A stretch of 64,000 nucleotides of DNA from Lachnospiraceae bacterium (GTDB lineage: Bacteria; Bacillota; Clostridia; Lachnospirales; Lachnospiraceae). Shown in pieces: positions 36,101 to 46,438 of this stretch; position 1 is the stretch's first letter, and each line of letters opens with the position of its first letter. Location: contig JAFTAP010000027.1 of assembly GCA_017455525.1 (NCBI GenBank), forward strand, positions 16,663 through 80,662, given 5' to 3'. A model generated the notes under the pieces. It was not told the DNA's origin. It saw only the letters and a list, made by a program, of their open reading frames with translations, and did no database searches. The position numbers were made by a program, and so were the translations under genes.

Positions 36101-39100
36101 GTTTTTCGTGATAGTCTTCACGCTTGAGTAGGTATCCGTCTCAGGGTCGTACAGCCTGAAGCTGAATCCGCCCTCAGGATAGTAGTCATCCATCAGCTTC
36201 GTAGGATCATCATAATCAACGAGCTGCTTACCGACAGTTATCTTCGCTTCGCCCTCGGTGATATAAGGATTCGTGATCTCCACGTACTGATTCTTCGGAT
36301 CAGGATATATGACCTTGGTCTCAAGCTTCTTGCTGTCCGGGTTATACCATACATTCACGCTCACGCTGCGAGGCTCCGGGTCGTATAAGAAGCCATCCTT
36401 GTACTTATACGTAACCCCGCCGAGCTCTATCTCAGTCACGTCGTCTCCCGTAGGCGGCGTCTCGATCACGGTATACGTGAATGTCCTCGGCGATTCAGAC
36501 GTACCTACTTCCTCAGGAGTGAAGCTTACCGTGAACTCTGCGCCCTGTATCTTTGCATCATAGCCCTGTCTTTCGATCTCCTCATCATCGCTAAGGATAA
36601 ACTCAAACTTGTCATTAAGTCTCTCCGTATGCTCCGCTCCGGGAAGGCTCTTTGATATCCTTATGGTCGCCTTCTCACCGCCGGGCTTGGTATTTATGAA
36701 ATTAAGCGTCTTGGTATCATTAGCCTCTGTAGGCTCGCCATCCTTCAGCACGGTCTTGGTTATATCAAGCTCTCCGTTTCTCTTAGTGTCAGCCACCGTA
36801 ACCTTAACGGTATAAACACTCTCATCGTAGATCACGCCGCTGATCTTATTGGTCAGATCCTCCTTTACCTCATAAGTATATTCAGCCGTATGCGTGTCAG
36901 GATCAAGGTCTGCCAGCGTAAAGTGCTCTGAATAAGACCAATTCCCGCTGTTCACATTCTTCGTGATAGGCACATTATCAAGCGCAGCTCCGTTCTTACT
37001 TATGCTTACGCTGAACATGCCATCCTCAATCTCTCCCTGCTCGAATATCTTGATACCCGAAAGCTCGATACTGCCATTAGCATCATAGTGGTTCTTGAAT
37101 GTGTCGAGCGTTAAGCTTCCCTCTATAAGCTCCGCCTGCGCTCCCTCGCCCTTATAAGGCTTAAGATGTCCTTCGCCGTCATCCTTGAAGCTTACTGACA
37201 CAGGCTCAATGGATGCGTCATACCCGATTCCTGACTTCGACTCATCCTTCTTCTCCACGAAGCTGTATGTATGCGAGCCTTCTGCTGTATATTCGGGAGA
37301 TACGAACTCCACAGCATCCGTGCTGCTAAAGGTTACGTCCTTGCCCTCAAGGTAGCTGCCATTATCATATACCTCAAAGGTAAAGGTCTCGCCCTCCGGC
37401 CAGTAAGCAACCTCCGTGCCATCCGCCTTCGTATACACCACTTCCTTTGAAAGCGAAAGCTTCACGCTGCCCTTAGCATTGTACTTATTGGTAATGGTAA
37501 GATCCTGTGCCTTCTTTTCTCCGTATCCGATGCTGCGGGTAAGTCCCGTGTGGTCAGCGTTATAGCCTACGGTCACGTATACAGGATAGTATCCGGAATC
37601 GTACGCCTCAAAGCCTGCCTTCCTATTAGCCGGCTCTATCTCATGGATATAATAAACATGCTCGCCGACCTGGTTCTCGTCATAACTGATTTCCTCAAAA
37701 GTGACTTTGCCGTCAGTCCCTGTGGTCTTTGATTCTATAAGCCTGTATCCGCTTTCCTCATCAGTATCCTTGACATATAATCCGAACTCGAATCCGTCCT
37801 TAGGCTGGTCAACGCCCGTAGATGACTTCACTTCCTTATTTGCCTCAATAACCACGGGTATGGTCGGCACGTCCGTATGGGTATTTATAAGCTTGAGGTC
37901 AAGAGTGCTTGCCGTACCCGCCTTGCCGCTGTCTACGGTCTTGCTTCCGGTCCAGCTGTAAAGATTTCCCTCGCCCTTCGTCTCAATTATCTCGTACGTG
38001 TACTCGAATCCGTTCTCATCATACTTATCATAAGGTCCGAAGCTTCTCGTGCCGAAGTCCTTATCGACAGTGAAATCTTTCTCCAGCACTTCTGTCGTAC
38101 CGTTCGCCGTGCGCTGCAGGGTAGCCGTAAAGTGCTTATAGATATCATCATTTATGACCTTGCCGACATTCCAGTTCTTCGTGACATTTATGGTCACGTC
38201 GCCCGATACGGTATTCTTGAGCTCGTAATCTGTTTCCTGATCGGATATCTCGATCACGCCGTCATTCTCAGCTACATAAGTGACCGAGCTCTCGCCCATG
38301 GTCTCCTTGAATCTGTAAGCGTATTCCTTTCCATGCTGATCGGCTTTATAGAGCTCCTTGTCATCATTCGTCTTGCTGAATGCGAAGCTATAGGCAGGAC
38401 TCGTTACCGCTATAGGACCCGCAACGGTTTCCCATGCTTCTTCATTCGCTTTTTCATCAGCATAGCAGCGCTGAAGCTCAACGGTTATCGACGGCCTGTT
38501 CTCGCCCGTACCATCAACCCACTTCTTATGCCCCTTGAAGGTTGTCGTACCTATGGGAATATCCGTCATGGAAATATAATACATGCCTGTCTTAGCATCC
38601 CTTGTCACATTGCTTCCCGTGATAGTCCCGTCAGCATTTATCGTGAAAGGAACCGGTTTTGCGATCAGGTAATCAGCCGGTGCAGAATTCTCTACAAGCC
38701 GGTACTCGCCGGGTGTAAGGTCAGATATCCTTGTCACCCTGCCCTCTGATGCAGAGTCAAACTCAGACACGGCTGTCTCCCACTTCTCCGTTTCTGAATT
38801 ATATTTCTGTATCTCAAGCTTCGCTCCGCCTAATGTCTTAGTACCCTGTCCGTCGTCGGCGGGCGCTTCCTTTGTAACAAATACATCTATAGGCGTATCA
38901 GGAACCTGTATCTCTGAAGTATACTTCTTCCCGTCTGCCAGTTCTGTACCTATTGCTTTTGCCTTGCTTCCGGCAGCTATCGTCACAAGCCTGTCCAGGC
39001 TCAGTGTGAAAAGTATCGGCTCGGCTAAAGCATAACCGAAGGGAGCCTTGGTCTCCACAAGCTTATAATCGCCTGCCTTAAGGTTCGTAAGCACGTATAC

Positions 39101-42100
39101 TCCGTCCTTCTGCCCGATACTGCCCTGCTCCGGAGTTATCGCAGAGCCGTCGGCGTTCACGATATCAAACTCTGCACCGGGAAGGGTGTTCTCATATCCG
39201 GCGTCCATCTTTGTGATCGTGATAGGCTTCACGGCATCCCTGATGATAAGCGTGCCTTCCGCTGCCTCTACGTCATCCCTGCCGTTTCCGAGTAGCTTCT
39301 TTATGAAGCTCTCGTTCATCCTTACCTCGCCCTTGTCGGATAAATAGAAGCTTACGCTCTGCGTCTCCTCGTAGCCTACAGGAGCCTTATCCTCTGTCAG
39401 CGTGTAATTGCCTGCCTTAAGACCATAAATCGTCTTTACGTTGCCGTCAGATGTCCATGTGACAGGAGCCTCAAGCTTTTCTCCGGACAGAGTGAACTTA
39501 GCGCCTGCAAGCTCCTTCTCATCCGTGACGTCAAGCTTGCTTATCTTAAGCTCCACAGGAGTATTGACGAACTCCAGCTGCTTCCCGTAATTCTCAGACG
39601 GAGTCACGACAAGATTCCCGGAACCATTGTCAGTCACATCAACTGTAAAGCTGCCAATGGTTTTATTCTCGGTAAATCCGTCTTTCTTCTTCTCTGATAC
39701 CGTATATTCATGATGACCTGCAGCCGTATACTCTATCTTATTATAAGTCACGGTTCCGTCCGCCTTGCTCGTGCCTTCGGCTACGGTAGTATTGCCCTCT
39801 TTGATCACGAATTCAAAGCCCTCAAGAGAAAGCCCCGTGTCCTTAACCGAGAAGCTCTTCTTTCCCTCAAAGGTTACTTCGCCCTTAGGAGCATATGTAT
39901 TCTTGAATTCAATAGCATCATTGTCGCCGCCGTTAAAGACGCTTGCCACGTTATTCATAAGGCTGGTCCACCAGTCATCCTTACCCGATGAATACTTTTT
40001 AACCTCCTTCTTGGCCTCAAACCTGCCTCTTTCGTCAATGGAAATCGTAACCTTCACTGCATAAGTAGTCGTATCATAGGTCACGCCGTCATTACCCGCT
40101 TTTTCAGATACCTGATAGTAATATGTCCTTGACGTCTTGCCCTCAAGGTCCTTTATGCTGTATGAGATATCATCAAAGGATACAGACTTATCGCCCTTCT
40201 CTCCTTTCTTGTAAGTAATTGCTTTTGACTGCTTTACGGTATCGCCTTCCTTAAGCTCAAAAGTAAATGTCTTATCCACGCCGATCTCATTATCAAGGTT
40301 CTTTGATACGTCAAGCGAGATCTTGTCTTCTCCGGAGATTATGTTCTTAAATACCGGAAGATTATCCGTAACGTTATCGTTATCATCTTTTACCCTGTAT
40401 GAAGGCGTGGCAGTTATAGTGCCGTCCTTATTATCCTTAACTTCTACAGTAACTGTCTGAGGCACATTGTCCTTAGCCTTGGAATACGGTCTGCCATCGG
40501 TATTCTTGTTGGTCTCTTCAATGACATAAGTATATGTCTCGCCCGCTTGTTCCCTTGTATAAGATATTTCATCAAAAGTCACGACCCCGCTTGCATCAGT
40601 GGTCTTAGTGCCAAGCACTTTTCCGCTTGAATCCTTGAGGTTAAAATCAAAGGTTCCGTCGAGCTTTATGCCATCCTTTACTTCCTTAGCATCGTCTCCT
40701 TCGCCGTCAAGCACCTGCTTCTTCGCCTGAAGCACTACTCCGCCCTTCGAATCATAGACATTGGTGATCGTAACCGTGCCCTCTGAGGTTACGCCTGTGC
40801 CAGAGGCCGTCACATCCAGTCCGCCATGTCCGTTATCAGTGACGGTCACGGTAATTTCGTGGTCGCTTATGTCATAAGTTATGCCATTCAGCTTAGCTGT
40901 CTTGCCATCCGCTGACTTGACTGCGCCATCAGGTGCGATTTCTGCTACCTTATAAACATAAGTTCCTGTCTTGTATCCCTTGTCATTCTTAGCATTAAGA
41001 TCAGACAGTTCATATGAAATCTTGGGAAGATCCGCTATCCCATCCTCATCATCCTTTATCAGGGTGACTATATCGCCTATGCGCTTTCCGTCGGCACCCT
41101 TAAGCTCAAACCGGAAATCATCAAGCCTCTCTTCAGAGCCTGAAAGAATCTTCTCAACCTTCGGTGCGAACTCGCCCGTAGCATCATAACTGTTCTTAAA
41201 TCCTATGGAAACAACATGATCCAAGGTAGGGTTAGCCACTTTGTCATCATGATATGCGAGCACATGACCGTTATTATCACTCCGCCAGTCTATGGTATAG
41301 GTCTTTATGGGATGATCATCATACGTTACGCCGTCATTATCTTTGACCTGCTCTACGAAGGTGTATGTATGCGGGTTCACCGCTCCGTCCACTATCTTAG
41401 GAGCAGTTATCTCAAACGCCTCTGAATAATACATCTCCGTAGTGGAATCATAGTCCCCCTCAGATACGGTAAACGTTTTGAGATGCGTCCCTTTATCCTT
41501 ATCGCCGTCATATAAGTCAAACGTGAATGTCTTGCCCTTAGGCCAGTTTGTCATGGACTTGGCTATCCTGAAGCTTATCTCGCCCGTCTCGCTGTACGTA
41601 TTGGTGAAGCCTTTAGAGAAAAGTCCGTTATCCTTTACTTCCGTGACAAGATTGCCGTTACCATTGTCCGTGACCGTCACGATAACGGTATATGGAGTTT
41701 CATCATAGACCATGCCTTCATTTGGCTCATCAGGCTTAACTTCCGTAACGGTGTATGTGAAGTCCTTCGTATTAGCGCCGCCAAGCATATCCAGAGTATA
41801 CTCGATCGGAGCGAATTCGAATGTCCCGTCCGCTTTATTTGTAACTGTCTGCGCAGTTATCCCTTCGCCCTCAAGCTTGAAAGTGAACTCGCCTTCCGAA
41901 AGCTTAGCGCCTTCTAAGTTCTTCCTCCCCTTGATCACTGCGTTTCCCGATGCGCCGTATGTATTATTAAAGCTTACGTCATCCGCTCCGCTGACCGTGA
42001 AGACTATCTTTCCGCCTACGATATCAGATTCAACCGTGACGTCATATTCCGCACTTGAATAGGTAACGCCGTTTATAGTCTCACTCTTATGTATCTCTTC

Positions 42101-45100
42101 AAAATGATATACATCAGTCTTCTTTGCCCTTGCCTGTGCGTATGTGTAGCTCGGCAGATATATTGTTATATCAGACTCGTTTGCGCCTGCTATCGCCGGT
42201 ATGTCAACAGGGTTCGCAAGATCAACGAGCTGATTATTAACTGATTTCTTAAGACCGGATACAAGATTGCCGGCCTTATCAGTAACCTTGATCTGGAAGC
42301 CGTCGTTAGAAGCCATCTTGCGGTTTTCAAGTATCTTCCTTACGGAAACGAAAGGTCTGTCATCAGTAGGATATACATTCTTGATAGTTCCTACAGAGCT
42401 TCCCTCTGACAGTGTGTTACCGCTTGAATCCTTTGCTGTAGCTACAAGATTTCCATTTGCATCATAGTCAACAGACACATCAAAGCTTATCTCAGCTATC
42501 ACGTCTGCATTGGAAGGAGTCGCCGTCGCACCTAAAGAATCACGCTCTACTATCCTGTAGTGATGCTCTCTCTTTTCCGTATATGATATGGGCTTAAAGC
42601 TTATCTCATGGTTGTCTCCGTTCCCCCATGTGTCGGTGACGCTGTCTATGGGTGAAGTCCCGTCTCCCTCGTAGAGATCGAACGTGAGCGTGACCGTCTC
42701 GTCACCGCTTAGGTTCTCAATTGCCTTCGTCGCCTTAGGCGTGTATGAAGCGGGATGCTTCTTCAAGTTAGTATATGTCGCACTTGAAGCCCCCGCTGCC
42801 TGATCGTTGCCATAGTGATAAGTAACCGTCGCCGTAGGCTCTATTCCCTGTTCTACATGAACCTTGACCATATAAGGCTCGGGATCGTACAGATATCCGT
42901 TTGCATCCTCTTTATACGTCTTGCTATTTATGCTTACTTCTTTTGTAGCTTTAGATGTATCCTCGGTTATCTTATACCAATAATTCGCTGTCTTATTAGC
43001 AAACTCAATAGTATCCCATGATGCCTTAGGATTGTTCTGGCTGGCGTTCACGGTTTTATTCCCCGGCATAGGAGCGTCTGAAGGATCCACTGCTTCAAGA
43101 GTGAAAGCAAAACCGCCATCAGGCCAGGCCTCTCCTGTCCTAAGGCCGCTTAACTCCTTAGTTACCTCTATAGTAGCCTTAGGATAATTATACTTATTAA
43201 CGATAGTGACTGACGCCTTATGCTCACCATTGTTAAAGTCACCCGGCTTAGTAGTTGTATTAGTCACGCCGCCATTAAGGATTCCGCCATCATATGTATT
43301 CTTGCCGCTGAATCCATTGAAGTCTTCATAGTCGACATCATCAGGCTTTACGTCATCCTCGGAGAAATATTCCTCAACCCAGTATGAAGCATCTGCGCTG
43401 CCCTTTGTCACAGGAAGGTCGCTTATCGTAACAGTTTCACCCGCTTTAATGTCAAAATACATGACATTCCCCTTATTGCCATTACCGGTAGTCTCTTCTC
43501 CATAGCTCCGTGGCACATTCCTGCCTTTGTCGCTAGTTACTTTAGCCTTGCTGTAATCAACCCAGGTGTATGCTCCTGTACTGTTGCCGCTGCCAAAAAT
43601 CTTCACCTTATAATAAGTATTATCATTCTCATCATAGGGAACAGCGGCTCCGTCCCTAAGGACCTCCTTGCTGACTTTGATCGTTCCATACTCAGGCTTG
43701 CTTACATGATTGACAAACTCCGGCATCCCGGGCCAGCAGCTATATTCCGTCACCGTCCGATTTACCTTGGTCTCGGTCCATACATAGTATCTGGTCACAT
43801 TGTTCTCGACTACTCTCTGAGAATTGACGAATACCTTTATATAGTAAGGTTCAGCATCATATTCTATTCCTGATGCGCTCCCGGCCGTCTCAGTAACCTT
43901 ATACATGAAACATAAATATTTGGTATCATTGTATGACCCGCTTACATGCGCCCTGCTGTCTTCATATACGCTTTTGCCTTCAAATTCCAGCGTACCGAAG
44001 GTAGCCTTATGCCCCGGAGTATCCTTAAAGATCGTGACAAACTTCTCTCCATTGCTCATTCCGGGGATATCAGGAATATCATTAATATTCTTGATGACAT
44101 TGCCGTCATTTGCATCATCGGGATCATTGCACGGATATTTGCTGATCTTGAATGTAAAACCGTCGTCAGGCCATACGTCGTCTTCTACGACATTTTCCGA
44201 GCTGTCCTTAAGTAATTTCGTAACCTCAAGATCCAGGCTGGTCTTATCATCTTCAACGATTTCTATATCCTTTGAGATGCAATGCCATTCCTGACCGCCA
44301 ATCTTCCTTATATTGTTTGCAACGAGAAATCCTGCAGCAACATTATCATTATAGAAATCCGCATTCGGAACCAGGAATGTCCCTGTAACAGCAGTACTGG
44401 TCCTCGCTGTCTTTGCATTAGGGCAGTTGAATATCAGCTTCTCAAAAAGTATCTCCTCGTCAGAATTTCCCTGCGGAACTTTCTGTTCGCCATCAATATA
44501 TAATCTGTACTGTCCGAACGAAACATCCGTATCCGGAATATTGAGCACAACGTTCTGATCACTGTTTATCCTTATCTCGTAATTAGATACAGGGAATTTA
44601 TTATTCGAATTCTCAGACGCATCAAAAGAAATATAATATGTGCCGGCAGGCTTGCCGGTGAAATCAACATAACCATTCTTCAGCAGGCTTGCATACTGAT
44701 AGCAGTTCTCCTCCTTCATCAGCTCGTCACTGATTCTCTTGACTGTATCCACCATAGAGGACACCTTGTCTTTAATCTGCTGCTCTGTATAAGAATGCGT
44801 ATCAACTATGACTCCGGAACGACTCTTCATTGCAGGATCCATCTTATCGAGAACGTCTTCCGTGGTATATATATACAGGCTTCCGGCATTTGCATTCTTG
44901 TCCATAAGGAAAGTCTTACTGCCGCCATTATCATATGCGCCAATGAAGGTTCTGCCTGCTCCGCCGCCATTATTCTTACATGACTGGATCTGCGCTGAGT
45001 TCTGCATTGTACCGACAGCGAAATTAGTCTCCATGTGTCCGTCAAGGTGCATGACATTCGCGACAACGCCATAATTGACCGCATCGCCCAGAGCATCACT

Positions 45101-46438
45101 ATAGGACACCGTCTTGCCGGCTTTTACGTTCTCAAAAGGATCGCCCCAAAGACCATAGACACTGAAGCTTTCTACTTCAAATTCAACTGTTTTACTGTCA
45201 GCAGATGTCTGTGCATCAATCGTCACCGGATCAATGGTGCCACTGCTTTCCTCAAAATGAGTCACCTGAACATCCTCGTTATTTTCAATGCCAAGCTCCT
45301 CGCTTATCTGATTCCTCTTGAACTCGATAGATACTGATACAGTGCCTTCCTCGGGTTCTATTTCTTCACTCTTGGATTCATCTGTATAAAATGCAATATC
45401 ATAGAGAAGGATATTATCCTTTGTTATCCGGCTCTGATCCTCTCCAAGATCAGCATTAAGCGCCTCAATATAAGCGTCCGCCTCTGCATCTGAAAGAGGA
45501 GTCACGGCAAAATATGCATCATCAGGAATGGCATCGGCTTTTTCAAGCTTCGCCGTAACTTTTACCTTATTGTCTTCATATTCATATACACGCTTTTCCG
45601 CCTCATCTTCTGAAGCCTCATTCTCTGATACCGCTTCGTTATCAGATACCGTTTCGTCATCTGATACTGCTTCATTCTCAGAAAAAGCCTTTTCCTCGGA
45701 TATAGCTTCCACGGTTTCCTCATTCGCTTCATCATAGTTCATGACTATGACGGCATCCTTTACAAGCCTTGTCCATGAAGCGTCATTTACATCTTTGTCT
45801 GCTATATTCTTATCAGTGGTTATGGAGTATGCTTCCGTACCGTTCACGTCCTCGGTAAGGATAGCGGTGATGTCGTATTCATTTCCTTCTATATTAATAG
45901 TGGTCTTGCTGTAGGTGTAGTCAGTGATCTCAGGTGCTTCGTATTCTATTATATATAGGTAGTTACTCTCTATATCAAGATCCTCGGTGTCCTTCACTGC
46001 CGAGCCGGTCTCGCTGTCAACATAGGAAGCGCGGAGCCTGATCTCGGATACAGCCTCGCTCTCCTCTTCCTCTATGTCGTATGCAGCTTCCTCATCGATG
46101 GGCGTGTCATCTGCCTCCTCATCGACGAATCCGTCATCTGAAGCCGGCGCCTCATCCGGCTCTGATACATCCTCTGAAGGAGCGACCCTCGTTTCCTCAT
46201 CAACTGTCTGCTCCTCCGTCTCTTCCGTATCGGGAGCCTCCTGGACAATCTCTGCGTCATCCTGAGTGGACTCATCCACATCCTCTCCCGGCTCTACGGC
46301 TTCGGTAAACTCGTCGTCAGCATATGCGTAGGACTGCGCATTCAGTCCGAAGACGCTCGATGCCGCCGAATACAATGTCTGTGAAAGCATCGTAACCAGA
46401 AGGATCGCTACGATAATTTTCTTCCTTGATTTCTTCAT
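33134..46438 (-). CDS. Giant Cna-B/FctA/SpaA surface adhesin with choice-of-anchor-A-like head and SPVTG sorting signal
   Basis: 4434 residues from the ATG at 46438 (AGAGGTGA upstream). The signal peptide (AILLVTMLSQTLYSAASSVFG) and first acidic linker are nearly the same as in the first giant. The head differs: residues about 444-725 (NYGVVANVMHLDGHMETNFAVG, YVDFTGKPAGTYYISFDA, GTFLVPNADFYNDNVAAGFLVANN, GGQEWHC) fit a choice-of-anchor-A/collagen-binding-type domain. A long series of FctA-like domains follows, each with a Lys, YxYxVxE and FxNxY, then SpaA and Cna-B domains. From about residue 2600 on, the domain order follows the first giant. The end holds a Ser/Thr tract (about 4291-4346) with an embedded TPDTG, then three GVLG repeats, SPVTGDD (near 4380), a membrane span, and an acidic-basic tail. 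A class B sortase lies directly upstream. Confidence 0.9.
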   Translation of the reverse strand: MKKSRKKIIVAILLVTMLSQTLYSAASSVFGLNAQSYAYADDEFTEAVEPGEDVDESTQDDAEIVQEAPDTEETEEQTVDEETRVAPSEDVSEPDEAPASDDGFVDEEADDTPIDEEAAYDIEEEESEAVSEIRLRASYVDSETGSAVKDTEDLDIESNYLYIIEYEAPEITDYTYSKTTINIEGNEYDITAILTEDVNGTEAYSITTDKNIADKDVNDASWTRLVKDAVIVMNYDEANEETVEAISEEKAFSENEAVSDDETVSDNEAVSENEASEDEAEKRVYEYEDNKVKVTAKLEKADAIPDDAYFAVTPLSDAEADAYIEALNADLGEDQSRITKDNILLYDIAFYTDESKSEEIEPEEGTVSVSIEFKRNQISEELGIENNEDVQVTHFEESSGTIDPVTIDAQTSADSKTVEFEVESFSVYGLWGDPFENVKAGKTVSYSDALGDAVNYGVVANVMHLDGHMETNFAVGTMQNSAQIQSCKNNGGGAGRTFIGAYDNGGSKTFLMDKNANAGSLYIYTTEDVLDKMDPAMKSRSGVIVDTHSYTEQQIKDKVSSMVDTVKRISDELMKEENCYQYASLLKNGYVDFTGKPAGTYYISFDASENSNNKFPVSNYEIRINSDQNVVLNIPDTDVSFGQYRLYIDGEQKVPQGNSDEEILFEKLIFNCPNAKTARTSTAVTGTFLVPNADFYNDNVAAGFLVANNIRKIGGQEWHCISKDIEIVEDDKTSLDLEVTKLLKDSSENVVEDDVWPDDGFTFKISKYPCNDPDDANDGNVIKNINDIPDIPGMSNGEKFVTIFKDTPGHKATFGTLEFEGKSVYEDSRAHVSGSYNDTKYLCFMYKVTETAGSASGIEYDAEPYYIKVFVNSQRVVENNVTRYYVWTETKVNRTVTEYSCWPGMPEFVNHVSKPEYGTIKVSKEVLRDGAAVPYDENDNTYYKVKIFGSGNSTGAYTWVDYSKAKVTSDKGRNVPRSYGEETTGNGNKGNVMYFDIKAGETVTISDLPVTKGSADASYWVEEYFSEDDVKPDDVDYEDFNGFSGKNTYDGGILNGGVTNTTTKPGDFNNGEHKASVTIVNKYNYPKATIEVTKELSGLRTGEAWPDGGFAFTLEAVDPSDAPMPGNKTVNASQNNPKASWDTIEFANKTANYWYKITEDTSKATKEVSINSKTYKEDANGYLYDPEPYMVKVHVEQGIEPTATVTYHYGNDQAAGASSATYTNLKKHPASYTPKATKAIENLSGDETVTLTFDLYEGDGTSPIDSVTDTWGNGDNHEISFKPISYTEKREHHYRIVERDSLGATATPSNADVIAEISFDVSVDYDANGNLVATAKDSSGNTLSEGSSVGTIKNVYPTDDRPFVSVRKILENRKMASNDGFQIKVTDKAGNLVSGLKKSVNNQLVDLANPVDIPAIAGANESDITIYLPSYTYAQARAKKTDVYHFEEIHKSETINGVTYSSAEYDVTVESDIVGGKIVFTVSGADDVSFNNTYGASGNAVIKGRKNLEGAKLSEGEFTFKLEGEGITAQTVTNKADGTFEFAPIEYTLDMLGGANTKDFTYTVTEVKPDEPNEGMVYDETPYTVIVTVTDNGNGNLVTEVKDNGLFSKGFTNTYSETGEISFRIAKSMTNWPKGKTFTFDLYDGDKDKGTHLKTFTVSEGDYDSTTEMYYSEAFEITAPKIVDGAVNPHTYTFVEQVKDNDGVTYDDHPIKTYTIDWRSDNNGHVLAYHDDKVANPTLDHVVSIGFKNSYDATGEFAPKVEKILSGSEERLDDFRFELKGADGKRIGDIVTLIKDDEDGIADLPKISYELSDLNAKNDKGYKTGTYVYKVAEIAPDGAVKSADGKTAKLNGITYDISDHEITVTVTDNGHGGLDVTASGTGVTSEGTVTITNVYDSKGGVVLQAKKQVLDGEGDDAKEVKDGIKLDGTFDFNLKDSSGKVLGTKTTDASGVVTFDEISYTREQAGETYTYVIEETNKNTDGRPYSKAKDNVPQTVTVEVKDNKDGTITATPSYRVKDDNDNVTDNLPVFKNIISGEDKISLDVSKNLDNEIGVDKTFTFELKEGDTVKQSKAITYKKGEKGDKSVSFDDISYSIKDLEGKTSRTYYYQVSEKAGNDGVTYDTTTYAVKVTISIDERGRFEAKKEVKKYSSGKDDWWTSLMNNVASVFNGGDNDAIEFKNTYAPKGEVTFEGKKSFSVKDTGLSLEGFEFVIKEGNTTVAEGTSKADGTVTYNKIEYTAAGHHEYTVSEKKKDGFTENKTIGSFTVDVTDNGSGNLVVTPSENYGKQLEFVNTPVELKISKLDVTDEKELAGAKFTLSGEKLEAPVTWTSDGNVKTIYGLKAGNYTLTEDKAPVGYEETQSVSFYLSDKGEVRMNESFIKKLLGNGRDDVEAAEGTLIIRDAVKPITITKMDAGYENTLPGAEFDIVNADGSAITPEQGSIGQKDGVYVLTNLKAGDYKLVETKAPFGYALAEPILFTLSLDRLVTIAAGSKAKAIGTELADGKKYTSEIQVPDTPIDVFVTKEAPADDGQGTKTLGGAKLEIQKYNSETEKWETAVSEFDSASEGRVTRISDLTPGEYRLVENSAPADYLIAKPVPFTINADGTITGSNVTRDAKTGMYYISMTDIPIGTTTFKGHKKWVDGTGENRPSITVELQRCYADEKANEEAWETVAGPIAVTSPAYSFAFSKTNDDKELYKADQHGKEYAYRFKETMGESSVTYVAENDGVIEISDQETDYELKNTVSGDVTINVTKNWNVGKVINDDIYKHFTATLQRTANGTTEVLEKDFTVDKDFGTRSFGPYDKYDENGFEYTYEIIETKGEGNLYSWTGSKTVDSGKAGTASTLDLKLINTHTDVPTIPVVIEANKEVKSSTGVDQPKDGFEFGLYVKDTDEESGYRLIESKTTGTDGKVTFEEISYDENQVGEHVYYIHEIEPANRKAGFEAYDSGYYPVYVTVGYNADHTGLTRSIGYGEKKAQDLTITNKYNAKGSVKLSLSKEVVYTKADGTEVAYWPEGETFTFEVYDNGSYLEGKDVTFSSTDAVEFVSPEYTAEGSHTYSFVEKKDESKSGIGYDASIEPVSVSFKDDGEGHLKPYKGEGAQAELIEGSLTLDTFKNHYDANGSIELSGIKIFEQGEIEDGMFSVSISKNGAALDNVPITKNVNSGNWSYSEHFTLADLDPDTHTAEYTYEVKEDLTNKISGVIYDESVYTVKVTVADTKRNGELDITKTVLKDGEPTEANDTKTLNFINTKPGGEKATIRISKSLPGAEHTERLNDKFEFILSDDEEIERQGYDAKIQGAEFTVSFTPEEVGTSESPRTFTYTVIETPPTGDDVTEIELGGVTYKYKDGFLYDPEPRSVSVNVWYNPDSKKLETKVIYPDPKNQYVEITNPYITEGEAKITVGKQLVDYDDPTKLMDDYYPEGGFSFRLYDPETDTYSSVKTITKNCRTVEFTAEDAPFLKYTNRALKFGAVNEASTYIKDARYYYLEELPNTYGDAFINDPEGSALVKVTLDEADGVINTTVETRKTNDEAIDKTTDLRSLFEKLTGSDDKEDADVWFTNKVQKSGKLALSGNKSLAYLDGNGLSDDAFAEAAKTFEDLRFDVRVRSSRLGYDKTVTGTVASDGKISFDEGFDFRETGTYDVSISERWANGQAPEGAAYDLKWDKPATFKIDVTDEDKNGILEVSSPYDRNENAAGVADATGADGEFAISFTCTNQLNLKWKIDKIFLGVGENETLTAHLQLLDGNKVVDEWDATATGQNAGEDGRAVLRHELTTDKVKLGKTYTLHETAQPEGYVLADDIKVFFDKDGTYVLDDDGVSRPVGNPIEMLNAKPDLKHTYVEITKTWEDPYDETPEKRPTVYAQVYRKVKGSNDAYKPYGDEPVIIARQADGTYKAVVENLPANAYIKNAYIDYEYKAEEVVTNELKLAGYELVSGSNNAYIGSTLTTTEKSGNTVRLHNKMEQRYIDIPVRKVWRDGKSVATHPMITFHLLADGKDTGKTVNLPSGQLEGKFKDLEVYDFSAANKHEIVYTVTEDPVPGYKKSEGIKNADGSWTFINDSVKADIIKYDANDESARPAELTGAEFVIEKTDGSWKANFKSGQNLEFAIGSKSGGITPGEYTMREIKAPEGYALSAQVAHFTVGEDGKVTQTDKWVKSNWRKDGICFEDKPLYGAFRIIKVDGDTEAPLEGAEFKLYSDKAYNSGSRVLSNYIAGEDVIYELDTYRSDANGRIEIDDLAWGTYYLEEITAPAGYEVPENNVFIFDVDGTHNTPDSDDYLELHYIANYEEHRDSSSSSSSSSTTSSSSTSTTSSSSSETTSSSSTPDTPRTPDTGSSTTSSSSSSRYLSGVLGSRKGGFVSDVLGARKAPTSGVLGERFSPVTGDDLTLNFWIMVLCAAGLIGMSFVYSDDDEEEGEEGKKKKVRKFRLRRAKAKK

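Noticed and set aside
37877-38749. 290-codon rightward frame inside the second giant gene
   Set aside because: It lies wholly antisense to well-conserved adhesin domains, has no ribosome binding site and has the Leu/Arg/Ile-rich look of a shadow frame.
15996-46438. Polyketide or non-ribosomal peptide megasynthase, suggested by gene length
   Set aside because: No acyl-carrier, condensation, adenylation or ketosynthase motifs; the content is repeated beta-sandwich domains with surface-sorting signals.
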